From: JBBRSC01 sp038245795
GTDB taxonomy: Bacteria > Actinomycetota > Acidimicrobiia > Acidimicrobiales > Microtrichaceae
Direction of reading: 5' to 3'
NCBI GenBank assembly: GCA_038245795.1
Contig: JBBRSC010000001.1
Span: 1-38,060 of the forward strand
DNA: 38,060 bases
Below are positions 1 to 7,342 of this stretch, piece after piece. Made by a program: the position numbers and the translations under genes. The notes under the pieces are model-generated. The model saw only the letters and a list, made by a program, of their open reading frames with translations, searched no databases and was not told where the DNA came from. Position 1 is the stretch's first letter; the number at the start of each line of letters is the position of its first letter.

Positions 1-425
1 CGAATCCCACCATCCATGCCGCCTTCGGGTACGCCACGCAGGTGGTGATCGGCAACGCTGAGACCGGTGGTGTCGAACGCGTGATCGCCATCCACGATGT
101 TGGGCGCGCCATCAACCCGGTGCTGTGCGAGGGCCAGATCGAGGGCTCGGTCCACATGGGGCTCGGCTATGCATTGACGGAAGACTTCCCGGCCAACGAA
201 CTCGCCCAGCCCACCAACATGACGCTTCGTTCGCTGGGAATTCTGCGCGCCAAGGACGTGCCGCAGATCGATGTGGAGCTGCTCGAGATCCCGCAGCCCA
301 ACTCGCCCTATGGCATCAAAGGGGTCGGCGAGATCGGCCTCGTTCCGACGGCCGGCGCGGTGGCCGCCATGCTCCACGACGTCGACGGAACCTGGCACGC
401 CGCCCTGCCCATGCGCCGTGCGTGA
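1..425 (+). CDS. Molybdenum hydroxylase large subunit, XdhD / Se-dependent xanthine dehydrogenase type (C-terminal part)
   Basis: Only the last ~140 codons are in the window; the reading frame is open from base 3 and stops at 423-425. The visible part carries the C-terminal molybdopterin-domain signatures of the xanthine dehydrogenase family: a DVGRAINP stretch, a GQIEGSVHMGLGYAL stretch, and near the end GIKGVGEIGLVPTA, which holds the catalytic Glu (GxGE) that acts as general base at the Mo centre. The wording GILRAKDVPQI...PYGIKGVGEIGLVPT resembles E. coli XdhD and so-called selenium-dependent xanthine dehydrogenases more than the CO-dehydrogenase-like CoxL enzymes. The role would be hydroxylation of a ring carbon of a purine-like substrate in the cytoplasm. 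The next gene, an SsnA homologue, begins 7 bp downstream, the same partnership as in the E. coli ssnA-ygfK-ygfM-xdhD locus. The substrate cannot be read from the sequence. Confidence 0.85.
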   Translation, partial: NPTIHAAFGYATQVVIGNAETGGVERVIAIHDVGRAINPVLCEGQIEGSVHMGLGYALTEDFPANELAQPTNMTLRSLGILRAKDVPQIDVELLEIPQPNSPYGIKGVGEIGLVPTAGAVAAMLHDVDGTWHAALPMRRA

Positions 426-432
426 TGGTGTC

Positions 433-1515
433 ATGAGCGAGCGCGTTCTGGCCCCGAATGAGACGCCGGGGCTCGTGTGCAGTCACCACCACCTGTACTC
501 AGCGTTAGCTCGGGGTATGCCCGCTCCGCCGCGAACCCCGACTGGGTTTCTCGACATTCTCGAGCAGGTGTGGTGGCGCCTCGATCAAGCCCTCGACCTC
601 GAGATGATCGCCGCGTCGGCGCGGCTGGGAGCGCTCGAAGCCCTCGAATCGGGGTGCACCGCGATCGTCGATCATCACGAGAGCCCGAACGCCATCGACG
701 ACAGCTTGGCCGTCATCAGCGAAGCGTGCGCCGAGGTCGGTGTGCGTGTCGACTGCGCGTACGGCGTCACCGATCGACATCGCGAGGCCGGAGAGTCATC
801 GACGGGAATGTCCATCGCTGCCGCCGCGGGACTCGCGGAGAACGAGCGCCATCTTCGAGCAGGCGGCCGTGGACACGTCGGCGTCCACGCCGCCTTCACG
901 TGCACCGACGAGACCCTGCACACCGCCGCGGGGTTGGCCGTGGATCTTGGCGTTGGCGTGCACATCCACGTTGCCGAAGGTCCCGACGATGCCGACGCCA
1001 ACGAGCGATTGGCCGGACTCAGTACCGACGACTGGCTGCTCATTCACGGCGTCCACCTGCCCGACAACCACGCGCTGGCGGGAACACTGGTGCACAATCC
1101 GCGGAGCAACATGAACAATGCCGTCGGCTATGCCCGACCCACTCGTTTCAGCGGTCCCGTAGCGTTGGGGACCGACGGCATCGGCGCCGCCATGCTCGAC
1201 GAGTTCCGCGTGGCCTTTGCCCGGCACCGCGAGGATGACGTGACCGCGACCCCCGAGATGGCCTGGTCGTGGCTCGCGGCTGGCTGGGAACTGTTCCCCG
1301 AGGCTCGCGCGGATCGTGTGCGCTGGTCGTACGAGCCGATGGATCCATGGCGACTGGCGTACTCAACCGGAGTTCGACCGACTGACGTATGGATCACCAA
1401 TGCCGACGGTGCGGGCGAGCAGGTCATCGCCGACGGACATGCGACACGGGTCGACGCTGACCAGATCCGCGCGCACGCGGCTGAAGCCGCCGACCGACTC
1501 TTCGCCCGACTCTGA
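433..1515 (+). CDS. ssnA: SsnA-like amidohydrolase (short actinobacterial form)
   Basis: Encodes 360 aa of the metal-dependent amidohydrolase (chlorohydrolase/cytosine deaminase-like) superfamily. Metal ligands are visible: HxH in CSHHHLYS (H18/H20), the His of HIHVAEG, the His of LIHGVH, and the Asp of GTDGIG. The stretch SALARGMP followed by FLDILEQVWWRLDQALD is typical of SsnA. E. coli-type SsnA is about 440 aa; this one lacks the N-terminal ~55-residue beta-sandwich half and starts almost at the first barrel strand. An in-frame ATG exists at 271, but the extra residues would lie inside the upstream molybdenum hydroxylase gene and look like out-of-frame coding sequence, so the ATG at 433 is preferred. 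SsnA belongs to the purine-related yge/ygf gene set of E. coli; the likely role is ring or amidine hydrolysis of an oxidised purine, an inference from context. Confidence 0.8.
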   Translation: MSERVLAPNETPGLVCSHHHLYSALARGMPAPPRTPTGFLDILEQVWWRLDQALDLEMIAASARLGALEALESGCTAIVDHHESPNAIDDSLAVISEACAEVGVRVDCAYGVTDRHREAGESSTGMSIAAAAGLAENERHLRAGGRGHVGVHAAFTCTDETLHTAAGLAVDLGVGVHIHVAEGPDDADANERLAGLSTDDWLLIHGVHLPDNHALAGTLVHNPRSNMNNAVGYARPTRFSGPVALGTDGIGAAMLDEFRVAFARHREDDVTATPEMAWSWLAAGWELFPEARADRVRWSYEPMDPWRLAYSTGVRPTDVWITNADGAGEQVIADGHATRVDADQIRAHAAEAADRLFARL

Positions 1516-1536
1516 CCCCCACCTCTGGAGCACACC

Positions 1537-2529
1537 ATGCGCAATGCGCTCTACCTACAGGACGCCCACACCATCCGCGAAGGAATCGACCTCGTTCGCT
1601 ACGCCGAGGACGCCGGCTTCGAAGCGGTCTGGCAAGCGGAGAGTCGGCTTGTCCGCGAGGCGACCGTGCCCATGGCGGCGTTTCTCGCCTCGACCGATCG
1701 GATCACCGTCGGATCGGGGGTCGTCGATTGTTGGAGTCGCAATCCAGCCCGCCTCGCCGCCACGTTCTCGACGCTCGACGATCTTGCCCCTGGCCGAGTG
1801 ATCCTCGGCCTCGGCGCCTGGTGGGATCCGCTGGCCAAGAAGGTCGGCATCGACCGGACCAAACCACTGCGGGTCATGCGCGAGATCGTCGCGACGGTCC
1901 GCGCGCTGCTGGCAAACGAGACCGTCACGTTCGACGGTCACTACGTGCACCTCGACGGCGTCGAGCTCGACTACGTCTACCAGGAGCGCCGCCCCAAAGA
2001 CGTCCCGATCTACATCGGGGCGACGGGCATGAAGATGATGGAGCTCACCGGCGAGATCGGCGACGGCGTGGTTCTGAACTATCTGGTCGCACCCAGCTAC
2101 AACGCGGAGGCCATGGCAGCGCTGAAGGTGGGCGCCGAGAAGGCCGGACGCAGCATCGACGAGATCGATCGCCCACAGCTCATCGTGTGTTCGATGGATT
2201 CGGATCGCCGACGCGCCCTTCACGCGGCACGCCTGATGATCACGCAGTACCTCGGCCAACAGCCGCACATCATGGCGGCATCCGGCGTGCCCCAGGAGTT
2301 GCTCGACGAGATCGGAACCGTGCTGACGTGGCCCGCCACCCACGACGAGGTCGCCGCCGCATCGAAGATGGTGCCCGACGAGATCGTCCGATCGTTGGCC
2401 GCCGCCGGCACGCCGGATGATTGCCTCGAACGAGTGGCCGAATACGAGGCCGACGGCTGCACGTGTCCGATCCTCTATCCATTGGGCGATGATGTCCGCC
2501 TCATGATCGATACGTTCGCCAACCGATGA
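1537..2529 (+). CDS. LLM-class (luciferase-like) flavin/F420-dependent oxidoreductase
   Basis: A 330-aa TIM-barrel protein of the bacterial-luciferase / methylene-tetrahydromethanopterin-reductase group. Supporting stretches are YAEDAGFEAVWQAESR near residue 25, the barrel segments IGATGMKMMELTGEIGDGVVLNYL around 165-188, and GRVILGLGAWWDPLAKK around 87-103. Family members use FMN or coenzyme F420; the nucleotide cannot be decided here. In this cluster it could act as a ring-opening or N-oxygenating monooxygenase (RutA, which opens uracil, belongs to the same superfamily) or as a reductase; this is inference. It starts 21 bp after the SsnA-like gene with TGGAG upstream at a good distance, and its stop overlaps the start of the ammonia-lyase gene (ATGA at 2526-2529), so the two are translationally coupled. 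Confidence 0.85.
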   Translation: MRNALYLQDAHTIREGIDLVRYAEDAGFEAVWQAESRLVREATVPMAAFLASTDRITVGSGVVDCWSRNPARLAATFSTLDDLAPGRVILGLGAWWDPLAKKVGIDRTKPLRVMREIVATVRALLANETVTFDGHYVHLDGVELDYVYQERRPKDVPIYIGATGMKMMELTGEIGDGVVLNYLVAPSYNAEAMAALKVGAEKAGRSIDEIDRPQLIVCSMDSDRRRALHAARLMITQYLGQQPHIMAASGVPQELLDEIGTVLTWPATHDEVAAASKMVPDEIVRSLAAAGTPDDCLERVAEYEADGCTCPILYPLGDDVRLMIDTFANR

Positions 2530-3758
2530 CCACCATCGAGATCCTCGACAATCCGTTGCGCGGGCGAAGCCCGACCCGCGCTGACGGCGCTCACTTCAAC
2601 CCGACGGCGTTTCATCGACGCCTGCCGGGATATCAGCCCACGCCGCTCGTCTCGTTGACCGATCTCGCCGCCGAACTCGGGATCCGCCAGCTGTTGGTGA
2701 AAGACGAATCGAGTCGGCTCGGCCTGCCCGCGTTCAAGTTCCTCGGGGCCTCGTGGGCCAGCTATCGGTCGCTGATCGAGCGCCTGGGCCACGAGCCGGC
2801 GTGGTCCACCCTTGACGAGCTCGCGGATGCTCTGGTGCCCCTCGGACCGATGTCGCTTGCCACGGCAACTGATGGCAATCACGGTCGAGCCGTCGCCAGC
2901 TTCGCCCGGCGAGTCGGCTTGGGCGCACGGATCTTCGTGCCAGACGGAACGGCGCAGGCGCGCATCGATGCCATTCGATCGGAAGGTGCGACGTGCGAGG
3001 TGGTGCCCGGGGGAACCTACGAAGACGCGGTCGCCCGCGCCGGTGCCGAAGCCGGACCCGATTGCTTGGTGGTGTCCGATACATCGTGGGAGGGGTACAC
3101 CACGGTCCCCGGCTGGGTCATCGACGGCTACATCACCATCTTCAGCGAGATCGACGAGCAGCTCGACGCCGCGGGCCTCAGCCAACCCACCGCGGTGATC
3201 ATCCAGTCCGGTGTCGGAGCATTGGCGGGCGCTGCCGCAGCTCGCTACCGCGGTGCGGTGGCGTCGACTCCTCAGTTGATCTGCGTCGAGCCGGACACGG
3301 CTGACTGCCTGATGGAATCAGCCCGCGCCGGACATCTCGTCGAGGTCCCCGGGCCGCATCCGTCGATCATGGCCGGGTTGAATTGCGGGATGGGCTCGCC
3401 GATTGCGTGGCCATCAGTGGCCGCTGGTTTCGATCGGTTCCTCGCCATCGGCGACAACAACGCGCTGGCAGGAATGCGGGCTCTGGCGCAACGAGGGGTC
3501 GTATCGGGCGAGACGGGTGCGGCCGGTCTCGGGGCGCTCCTCGGGCTGGCAGCCGACGGACGCCTCGCAGACATCGGGCTCGGACAGGACGACGTGGTGC
3601 TGGTGATGTCGACGGAGGGAGCCACCGATCCCTCCTTCTACGAACACGCAGTCGGACGCTCCGCCGATGCGGTTCGGGCACATCGAGCACCGTGCGCGTC
3701 GGGCGCGCAGGCCTCGACGTGCCCGGTCACCCGCTGCCCCGGACCGTGCACAACATGA
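2526..3758 (+). CDS. dpaL: Diaminopropionate ammonia-lyase (PLP, fold type II)
   Basis: A 410-aa protein matching DpaL/YgeX: PAFKFLGASWA holds the Schiff-base lysine (K71), DGNHGRAVA is the phosphate/substrate loop, and STEGATDP near the C-terminus is the family signature at the pyridine-nitrogen side. DpaL converts 2,3-diaminopropionate to pyruvate and two ammonia. In E. coli the homologue ygeX sits in the yge purine-related locus near ssnA and xdhD; the same partners stand directly upstream here, suggesting that diaminopropionate is an end product of ring breakdown. The final ~25 residues (from about position 386) contain four cysteines and little family-like sequence, an odd tail ending just before a hairpin. 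The start overlaps the previous stop (ATGA). Confidence 0.88.
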   Translation: MTTIEILDNPLRGRSPTRADGAHFNPTAFHRRLPGYQPTPLVSLTDLAAELGIRQLLVKDESSRLGLPAFKFLGASWASYRSLIERLGHEPAWSTLDELADALVPLGPMSLATATDGNHGRAVASFARRVGLGARIFVPDGTAQARIDAIRSEGATCEVVPGGTYEDAVARAGAEAGPDCLVVSDTSWEGYTTVPGWVIDGYITIFSEIDEQLDAAGLSQPTAVIIQSGVGALAGAAAARYRGAVASTPQLICVEPDTADCLMESARAGHLVEVPGPHPSIMAGLNCGMGSPIAWPSVAAGFDRFLAIGDNNALAGMRALAQRGVVSGETGAAGLGALLGLAADGRLADIGLGQDDVVLVMSTEGATDPSFYEHAVGRSADAVRAHRAPCASGAQASTCPVTRCPGPCTT

Positions 3759-3763
3759 CGGCA

Positions 3764-3781
3764 CACGGCATGGATGCCGTG
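3764..3781. terminator. Hairpin between convergent genes
   Basis: CACGGCAT-GG-ATGCCGTG is a perfect 8-bp inverted repeat with a 2-base centre, starting 6 bp after the dpaL stop and lying between convergent dpaL (+) and the Rieske gene (-). There is no T-tract, so termination function is inferred from position only. Confidence 0.4.
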
Positions 3782-3865
3782 CATGGCGCCTGATGACCGT
3801 TCGATGCGGCACACAACGCCACGGATGACGCTGCCCGGGGAGTCGAGCGGCCAAGCGTCATGAAG

Positions 3866-4897
3866 TCAGCTGGCGACGAACTCGGCCATCATGCGCCGCC
3901 ACGCCAGGCTCAGCCGGTCGGCACGCGTATGGAGTTCGACCTGCGGATCAAGATGGATCACCATCTCGTCGTAGCGCTCGAGAATGGCCAGATCCTCGGC
4001 GAGGATCAGATCTTCCTCGGCGATACACGCCGTCATCCGGTCCGCATCAAGCACCCCGGACGAATCGCGAAAGTCGTTGCGCGAGATCAACTTGTGGACG
4101 CGAGTTCTTGTCGCTGTCTCGGGGGTACACGCAAAGAGAATCGCGAGTGTTGCTCCGGTGATCGGGAACTCGATGGTGAGCACGACAACCGTCCCGGCGT
4201 AACCGCGTTTGGTGAGCACCTGCGGTTGCACCGCCGGATGTTCCCCCGTCGCTACCAACGGATCGTCGGCATCCGCAACGCGATACCAACTGTCGAACGT
4301 CGACACCACGGTCCATCCTTCTCGCTCGACGCCGCGGTCCTCCACCTTCGCTGCCTCGTCAGAACCAAACGTCGCGCTGTGGACGAAAGGGAAGTGCGCC
4401 GCATCGCAGAAGTTGTCGACCAGTTGGCCCGCTGAGACCGCCGTGCGAACACTGGTCGTCAGAGCGGTATCGAAGGTCGGATCGTCGCTCCATTCGAAGG
4501 TCGGCAGCGGGGCCAACGGTTTCTCGACCGCCATCCACACGAGGCCGTACCGTTCCTCGACGGCGAAGGCGCTGGCGACGTTCGCTTTGGTGGTTCGACG
4601 ATCGGTCCCGGTCAGCGCCGGGATAGCAACGCACGTGCCCCTAGCGTCATAGCGCCATCCGTGATAGCCGCATTGGAGTTCCCCGGCCGCCGTGACACAG
4701 CCGGCGGAGAGCGGCGCCAAACGATGCGGACACCGATCGACGAAGGCCCGGACTGCGCCGTTCAGTCGAACCAGTACCCAAGGTTCATTGAAGAGTCGAA
4801 CCCCCATCGGAGCGTCGCCGACCTCGTCGGAAGTGGCCACGACGTGCCAGGCGCGCCGGAGCGCGGCAGACGTATTGGTCAGCGGTTCGGGGCTCAT
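3866..4897 (-). CDS. Rieske non-heme iron oxygenase (VanA/NdmA-like group)
   Basis: Encodes 343 aa. The N-terminal Rieske [2Fe-2S] motif is complete: C56-P-H58 (CPHRLAPLSAGC) and C76-G-Y-H79 (CGYHGWRYD). The catalytic domain has DNFCDAAHFPFVH with the two iron-binding histidines H168 and H173. Length and layout fit the single-component-type oxygenase subunits such as vanillate O-demethylase VanA and caffeine N-demethylases NdmA/B, which remove methyl groups from O or N atoms; a dealkylation role on a heterocycle is therefore plausible but inferred. No matching ferredoxin or reductase gene is in the window, so electrons must come from elsewhere. The ATG at 4897 is chosen because the Rieske fold begins just after it (RRAWHVVATSDEV); the open frame extends to 5269 but then overlaps the divergent gene. 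A TTG at 4918 is an alternative. Confidence 0.85.
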   Translation of the reverse strand: MSPEPLTNTSAALRRAWHVVATSDEVGDAPMGVRLFNEPWVLVRLNGAVRAFVDRCPHRLAPLSAGCVTAAGELQCGYHGWRYDARGTCVAIPALTGTDRRTTKANVASAFAVEERYGLVWMAVEKPLAPLPTFEWSDDPTFDTALTTSVRTAVSAGQLVDNFCDAAHFPFVHSATFGSDEAAKVEDRGVEREGWTVVSTFDSWYRVADADDPLVATGEHPAVQPQVLTKRGYAGTVVVLTIEFPITGATLAILFACTPETATRTRVHKLISRNDFRDSSGVLDADRMTACIAEEDLILAEDLAILERYDEMVIHLDPQVELHTRADRLSLAWRRMMAEFVAS

Positions 4898-5009
4898 CGA
4901 GATGAGTGTTGTCGACAAAGAATGAAGGAGGGCCTCGGCGGTGTTACCTCCATGTGAAATTGCGTTGCGAGCTGGGCCAGCCCTGCTCAGATCGTCGTAC
5001 AGTGCGCTC
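4898..5009. promoter_or_regulatory. Divergent promoter region, Rieske (-) / PhyH-like (+)
   Basis: This 112-bp gap must carry promoters for both genes. A possible -10 box TACAGT (4998-5003) sits 6 bp before the ATG at 5010, which would make the + strand mRNA leaderless; there is no good -35 and no Shine-Dalgarno. A perfect 10-bp palindrome TTGTCGACAA lies at 4909-4918, 12 bp before the Rieske start codon, and may be an operator. The composite element found at four other promoters of the island is not recognisable here. Confidence 0.4.
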
Positions 5010-5882
5010 ATGGCAACCTCCGACGAGACCGAACCCTGGGTCTTCGGGCCAACACAGCTCGACGAGCTCGAGGCGTGTTTTGTCGAGCGCGGCTTCGCCA
5101 TTCTGCGGGGCGCCGTGGACGACTCGACCCTCGAGTCGATGACCGACGAATGCATTGACGCGCAGCGCGCAGTGGCGACGGGCCGAGTCGACGAGCGCCA
5201 CGGCACCACCATCTTGATCGACGATGGGCCGGCGAACTCCGCGGCCAGCGACGCTGAACCGTTGGTCAATTACGTCACCCACCTGACCGAGCTGGCGCCC
5301 AACGTGCGGGCGTGCGTCACCGGGCCCGTCGTCGCAGAACTGATCGACCGCTGGCTCGGCGCTGAGGCGTGGCTCCTCGAACATCATCGATTCGGCGTCG
5401 TCTACCAGGACGCTCGCCCCGGTCGTGAGTCCGGGTACACCCGCATTGGATGGCATGCGGACTGGCAATCGGCCCCGCATCGCGACATGTGGCCCTCCGT
5501 TGCCTTCACCATTCACATCGACGCCACCAGCCCAGCCAACGGATTTCTCCGGGTGGTTCCCCGCAGTCACATGTGGGCGACCCCGGCTCCATACGCCAAC
5601 GTCAACGGCGCTGTCGTCCCCGATGGATCAGCCGCCTGGCGTGGTCACACCGATGAACCCCCGCCCTTCGAGATGCCACTGGGGTTCGAGAAGGTCCCCG
5701 GCGAGATCGGCGTGTATTGCGATGCAGGCGACATCCTGTTCCATGACGCCTACCTCTGGCACTCGGCGGCCCGAGCGACTGACGACGACACCGTTCGGCG
5801 TCACGTACGCGGCGGGTTCTACGTCGGCGAGGAGCCCACCGCATCGGTCGAGGACGACTTCGTGAAGAATGCGGCCCGCTGA
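5010..5882 (+). CDS. Phytanoyl-CoA dioxygenase (PhyH) family Fe(II)/2-oxoglutarate oxygenase
   Basis: A 290-aa cupin-fold oxygenase. The iron triad is visible: H149-A-D151 in GWHADWQ and the distal histidine H251 in DAYLWHSAARAT, followed by RRHVRGGFY, whose arginine would bind the 2-oxoglutarate carboxylate. SPANGFLRVVPRSH is a typical PhyH-family strand-turn stretch. Such enzymes hydroxylate or dealkylate small molecules using O2 and 2-oxoglutarate. It is divergent from the Rieske oxygenase gene and precedes the uptake lipoprotein gene, so it probably acts on the same imported substrate; the substrate is unknown. The open frame begins at 4941, but the ATG at 5010 lies 6 bp after a -10-like TACAGT and directly precedes the folded domain. 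Confidence 0.82.
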   Translation: MATSDETEPWVFGPTQLDELEACFVERGFAILRGAVDDSTLESMTDECIDAQRAVATGRVDERHGTTILIDDGPANSAASDAEPLVNYVTHLTELAPNVRACVTGPVVAELIDRWLGAEAWLLEHHRFGVVYQDARPGRESGYTRIGWHADWQSAPHRDMWPSVAFTIHIDATSPANGFLRVVPRSHMWATPAPYANVNGAVVPDGSAAWRGHTDEPPPFEMPLGFEKVPGEIGVYCDAGDILFHDAYLWHSAARATDDDTVRRHVRGGFYVGEEPTASVEDDFVKNAAR

Positions 5883-5915
5883 ACCTTCGCAGACCGTTCG
5901 CGATCGGTTCGGGGA

Positions 5916-5952
5916 TTCAACGAACTGTTGAAGGAGTAACACGCCGTTCACG
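5916..5952 (+). promoter_or_regulatory. Composite operator, copy A (before the uptake lipoprotein gene)
   Basis: The 17-bp imperfect palindrome TTCAACGAACTGTTGAA (5916-5932) is followed after 13 bp by GTTCACG (5946-5952). It matches 13 of 17 positions of the consensus TTCAACAAACTGTCAAC derived from the four copies in the window; of the four it has the most symmetric arms (TTCAAC/GTTGAA). It lies 104 bp before the GTG start of the lipoprotein gene. The regulator is unknown. Confidence 0.6.
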
Positions 5953-6055
5953 ATTCAGGACGACGTCGTTAACACAATGGACCTAAGTTCGGCACAGCCC
6001 TCACGGACGGCGACTCGCCATCCGCAGCAACCGAACCAGGGCAGAGGAGAAACCC

Positions 6056-7135
6056 GTGGCATCACAACTCGACCGGAGACGTTTCCTGCGAAACAGCGCA
6101 TTCGGCGGCGCCGTCGTGCTCGGCGGGCCGGCCCTGCTGGCAGCATGCGGTGACGACACCAAGACGACCACTGCTGCTGGCGGCGGCGGCGCCAAAGTCA
6201 GCCCGCTCGACTACCAACTCTCGTGGCTGAAAAACGCCGAGTTCGCCGGCAACTGGATTGCCTCTGAGAAGGGCTTCTACAAAGACGCTGGCTTCGATCC
6301 GGTCAACTTCATCGCCGGTGGCCCCGGGGTGCAGCAGGAACAGTCGGTGGTCTCCGGGAAGGCACTTGTCGGCATCTCCGGCCCCGACATCACCGGGCCC
6401 GCCATCCTCAAAGGTGCCCCACTGATCGCGCTCGGTGCGCTGTTCCAGAAGAACCCGTTCTGTTTCATGAGCCTTGCGAGCAAGCCCATCAAGACCGCCA
6501 AAGAACTCGAAGGCGTTCGCGTCGGCATCCAGGACGTCAACACCCCCGTGTGGAAAGCGTTCGTGGCAGCCAACAAGCTCGACGAGTCCAAGATCACCGT
6601 TGTGCCGGTGCAGTTCGACCCGCAGGGTCTCGTCAACGGCGAGGTCGATGCATGGTTCAGCTTCGTCACCAACGAGCCGAACGCTCTGCGAGCCGAAGGC
6701 ATCGAGGTCGAGGTGTTCCTGTTGGCCGATCAGGGATACCCCTTGGTCAGCCAGATCCTCTTCACCAAGCTCGATACCGTGAAGAACGATCGCGAGAAGT
6801 TGAAGGCATTGCTCAAGGCCGACATCATGGGCTGGCGCGAGTCGCTGAAGGATCCGGCACTCGGAGCAGGCTTCGCAGTCGACAAGTTCGGAAAGGACTT
6901 GGGACTCAAGCTCGAGGCCGCCACCGCGGAATCGAAGTCACAGAACGAACTGATCCTCACTGCCGACACCAAGGCCAACGGGATCTTCACCGTGAGCAAC
7001 GAGTTGCTCGCCGAGACGATCACGTCGCTCGGCTTCGGCGGAGTCAAGATCACCGAGAAGCAGCTTTTCGACTTCTCAGTACTCGAAGAGGTCTACGCGG
7101 CCAACCCTGAGCTCAAGAAGGATCCCACTGCATAG
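6056..7135 (+). CDS. ABC transporter substrate-binding lipoprotein (NMT1/THI5-like, SsuA group)
   Basis: Encodes 359 aa. The N-terminus is a Tat-like lipoprotein signal: D-R-R-R-F-L-R at residues 6-12, a hydrophobic stretch, and lipobox LLAAC with the lipidated Cys at position 31. The mature part has the NMT1/THI5-like fold signature (LSWLKNAEFAGNWIASEKGFYKDAGF, then GISGPDITGPAIL), the family that binds thiamine-pyrimidine precursors, riboflavin, aliphatic sulfonates and other heterocycles. It is expected to be anchored outside the membrane and deliver substrate to the permeases at 8173 and 9002. The GTG start at 6056 has AGAGGAGA 6 bp upstream. The gene is separated from its ATPase partner by a hairpin and a second promoter, so the binding protein can be made in excess. 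The ligand is unknown; the surroundings suggest a nitrogen heterocycle. Confidence 0.88.
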   Translation: MASQLDRRRFLRNSAFGGAVVLGGPALLAACGDDTKTTTAAGGGGAKVSPLDYQLSWLKNAEFAGNWIASEKGFYKDAGFDPVNFIAGGPGVQQEQSVVSGKALVGISGPDITGPAILKGAPLIALGALFQKNPFCFMSLASKPIKTAKELEGVRVGIQDVNTPVWKAFVAANKLDESKITVVPVQFDPQGLVNGEVDAWFSFVTNEPNALRAEGIEVEVFLLADQGYPLVSQILFTKLDTVKNDREKLKALLKADIMGWRESLKDPALGAGFAVDKFGKDLGLKLEAATAESKSQNELILTADTKANGIFTVSNELLAETITSLGFGGVKITEKQLFDFSVLEEVYAANPELKKDPTA

Positions 7136-7178
7136 TGCGATTGGCCGTTCGATGATTCGGAACCACACGCGATCGCGG

Positions 7179-7202
7179 CCCGCTCTCCTCAGGGGGAGCG
7201 GG
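7179..7202 (+). terminator. Hairpin after the lipoprotein gene
   Basis: CCCGCTC (7179-7185) pairs with GAGCGGG (7196-7202) around a 10-base loop, 43 bp after the lipoprotein stop. It is GC-rich with no clear T-run. It may end or attenuate transcription between the binding-protein gene and the ATPase gene. Confidence 0.45.
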
Positions 7203-7269
7203 TCGTGTCGCGTCGGGGTAGGGCGGCCGTCCACTTTGTAACGCGGCGTTCACGGACGGCTGATGACAA

Positions 7270-7306
7270 CGTAACGGCACGCTTCTAGCGTTGACAGTAT
7301 GTTGAA
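7270..7306 (-). promoter_or_regulatory. Composite operator, copy B (before the ABC ATPase operon)
   Basis: Read on the - strand: TTCAACATACTGTCAAC (7306-7290, 16 of 17 matches to the local consensus), 14 bp, then GTTACG (7275-7270), a one-base-shorter form of GTTCACG. Read on the + strand, the palindrome contains a perfect -35 hexamer TTGACA (7291-7296), so a bound protein would block RNA polymerase. A convincing -10 is not obvious; GATGAT at 7316-7321 is a candidate with a long spacer. A full GTTCACG also occurs at 7248-7254. Confidence 0.6.
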
Positions 7307-7342
7307 CACGTGGGTGATGATCCCTTGGGGAGCGGCACAGAC

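Noticed and set aside
271..432. N-terminal extension of the SsnA-like gene to an ATG at 271
   Set aside because: It would overlap the end of the Mo hydroxylase gene and encode Ser/Pro/Arg-rich residues unlike any amidohydrolase. The missing beta-sandwich half is not found there.
4909..4918. TTGTCGACAA as a fifth copy of the island operator
   Set aside because: Its half-sites overlap instead of being spaced by 3 bp and there is no GTTCACG at 13-14 bp; listed only as a possible separate operator.
4898..5269. N-terminal extension of the Rieske protein
   Set aside because: It overlaps the PhyH-like coding region and has no family resemblance.
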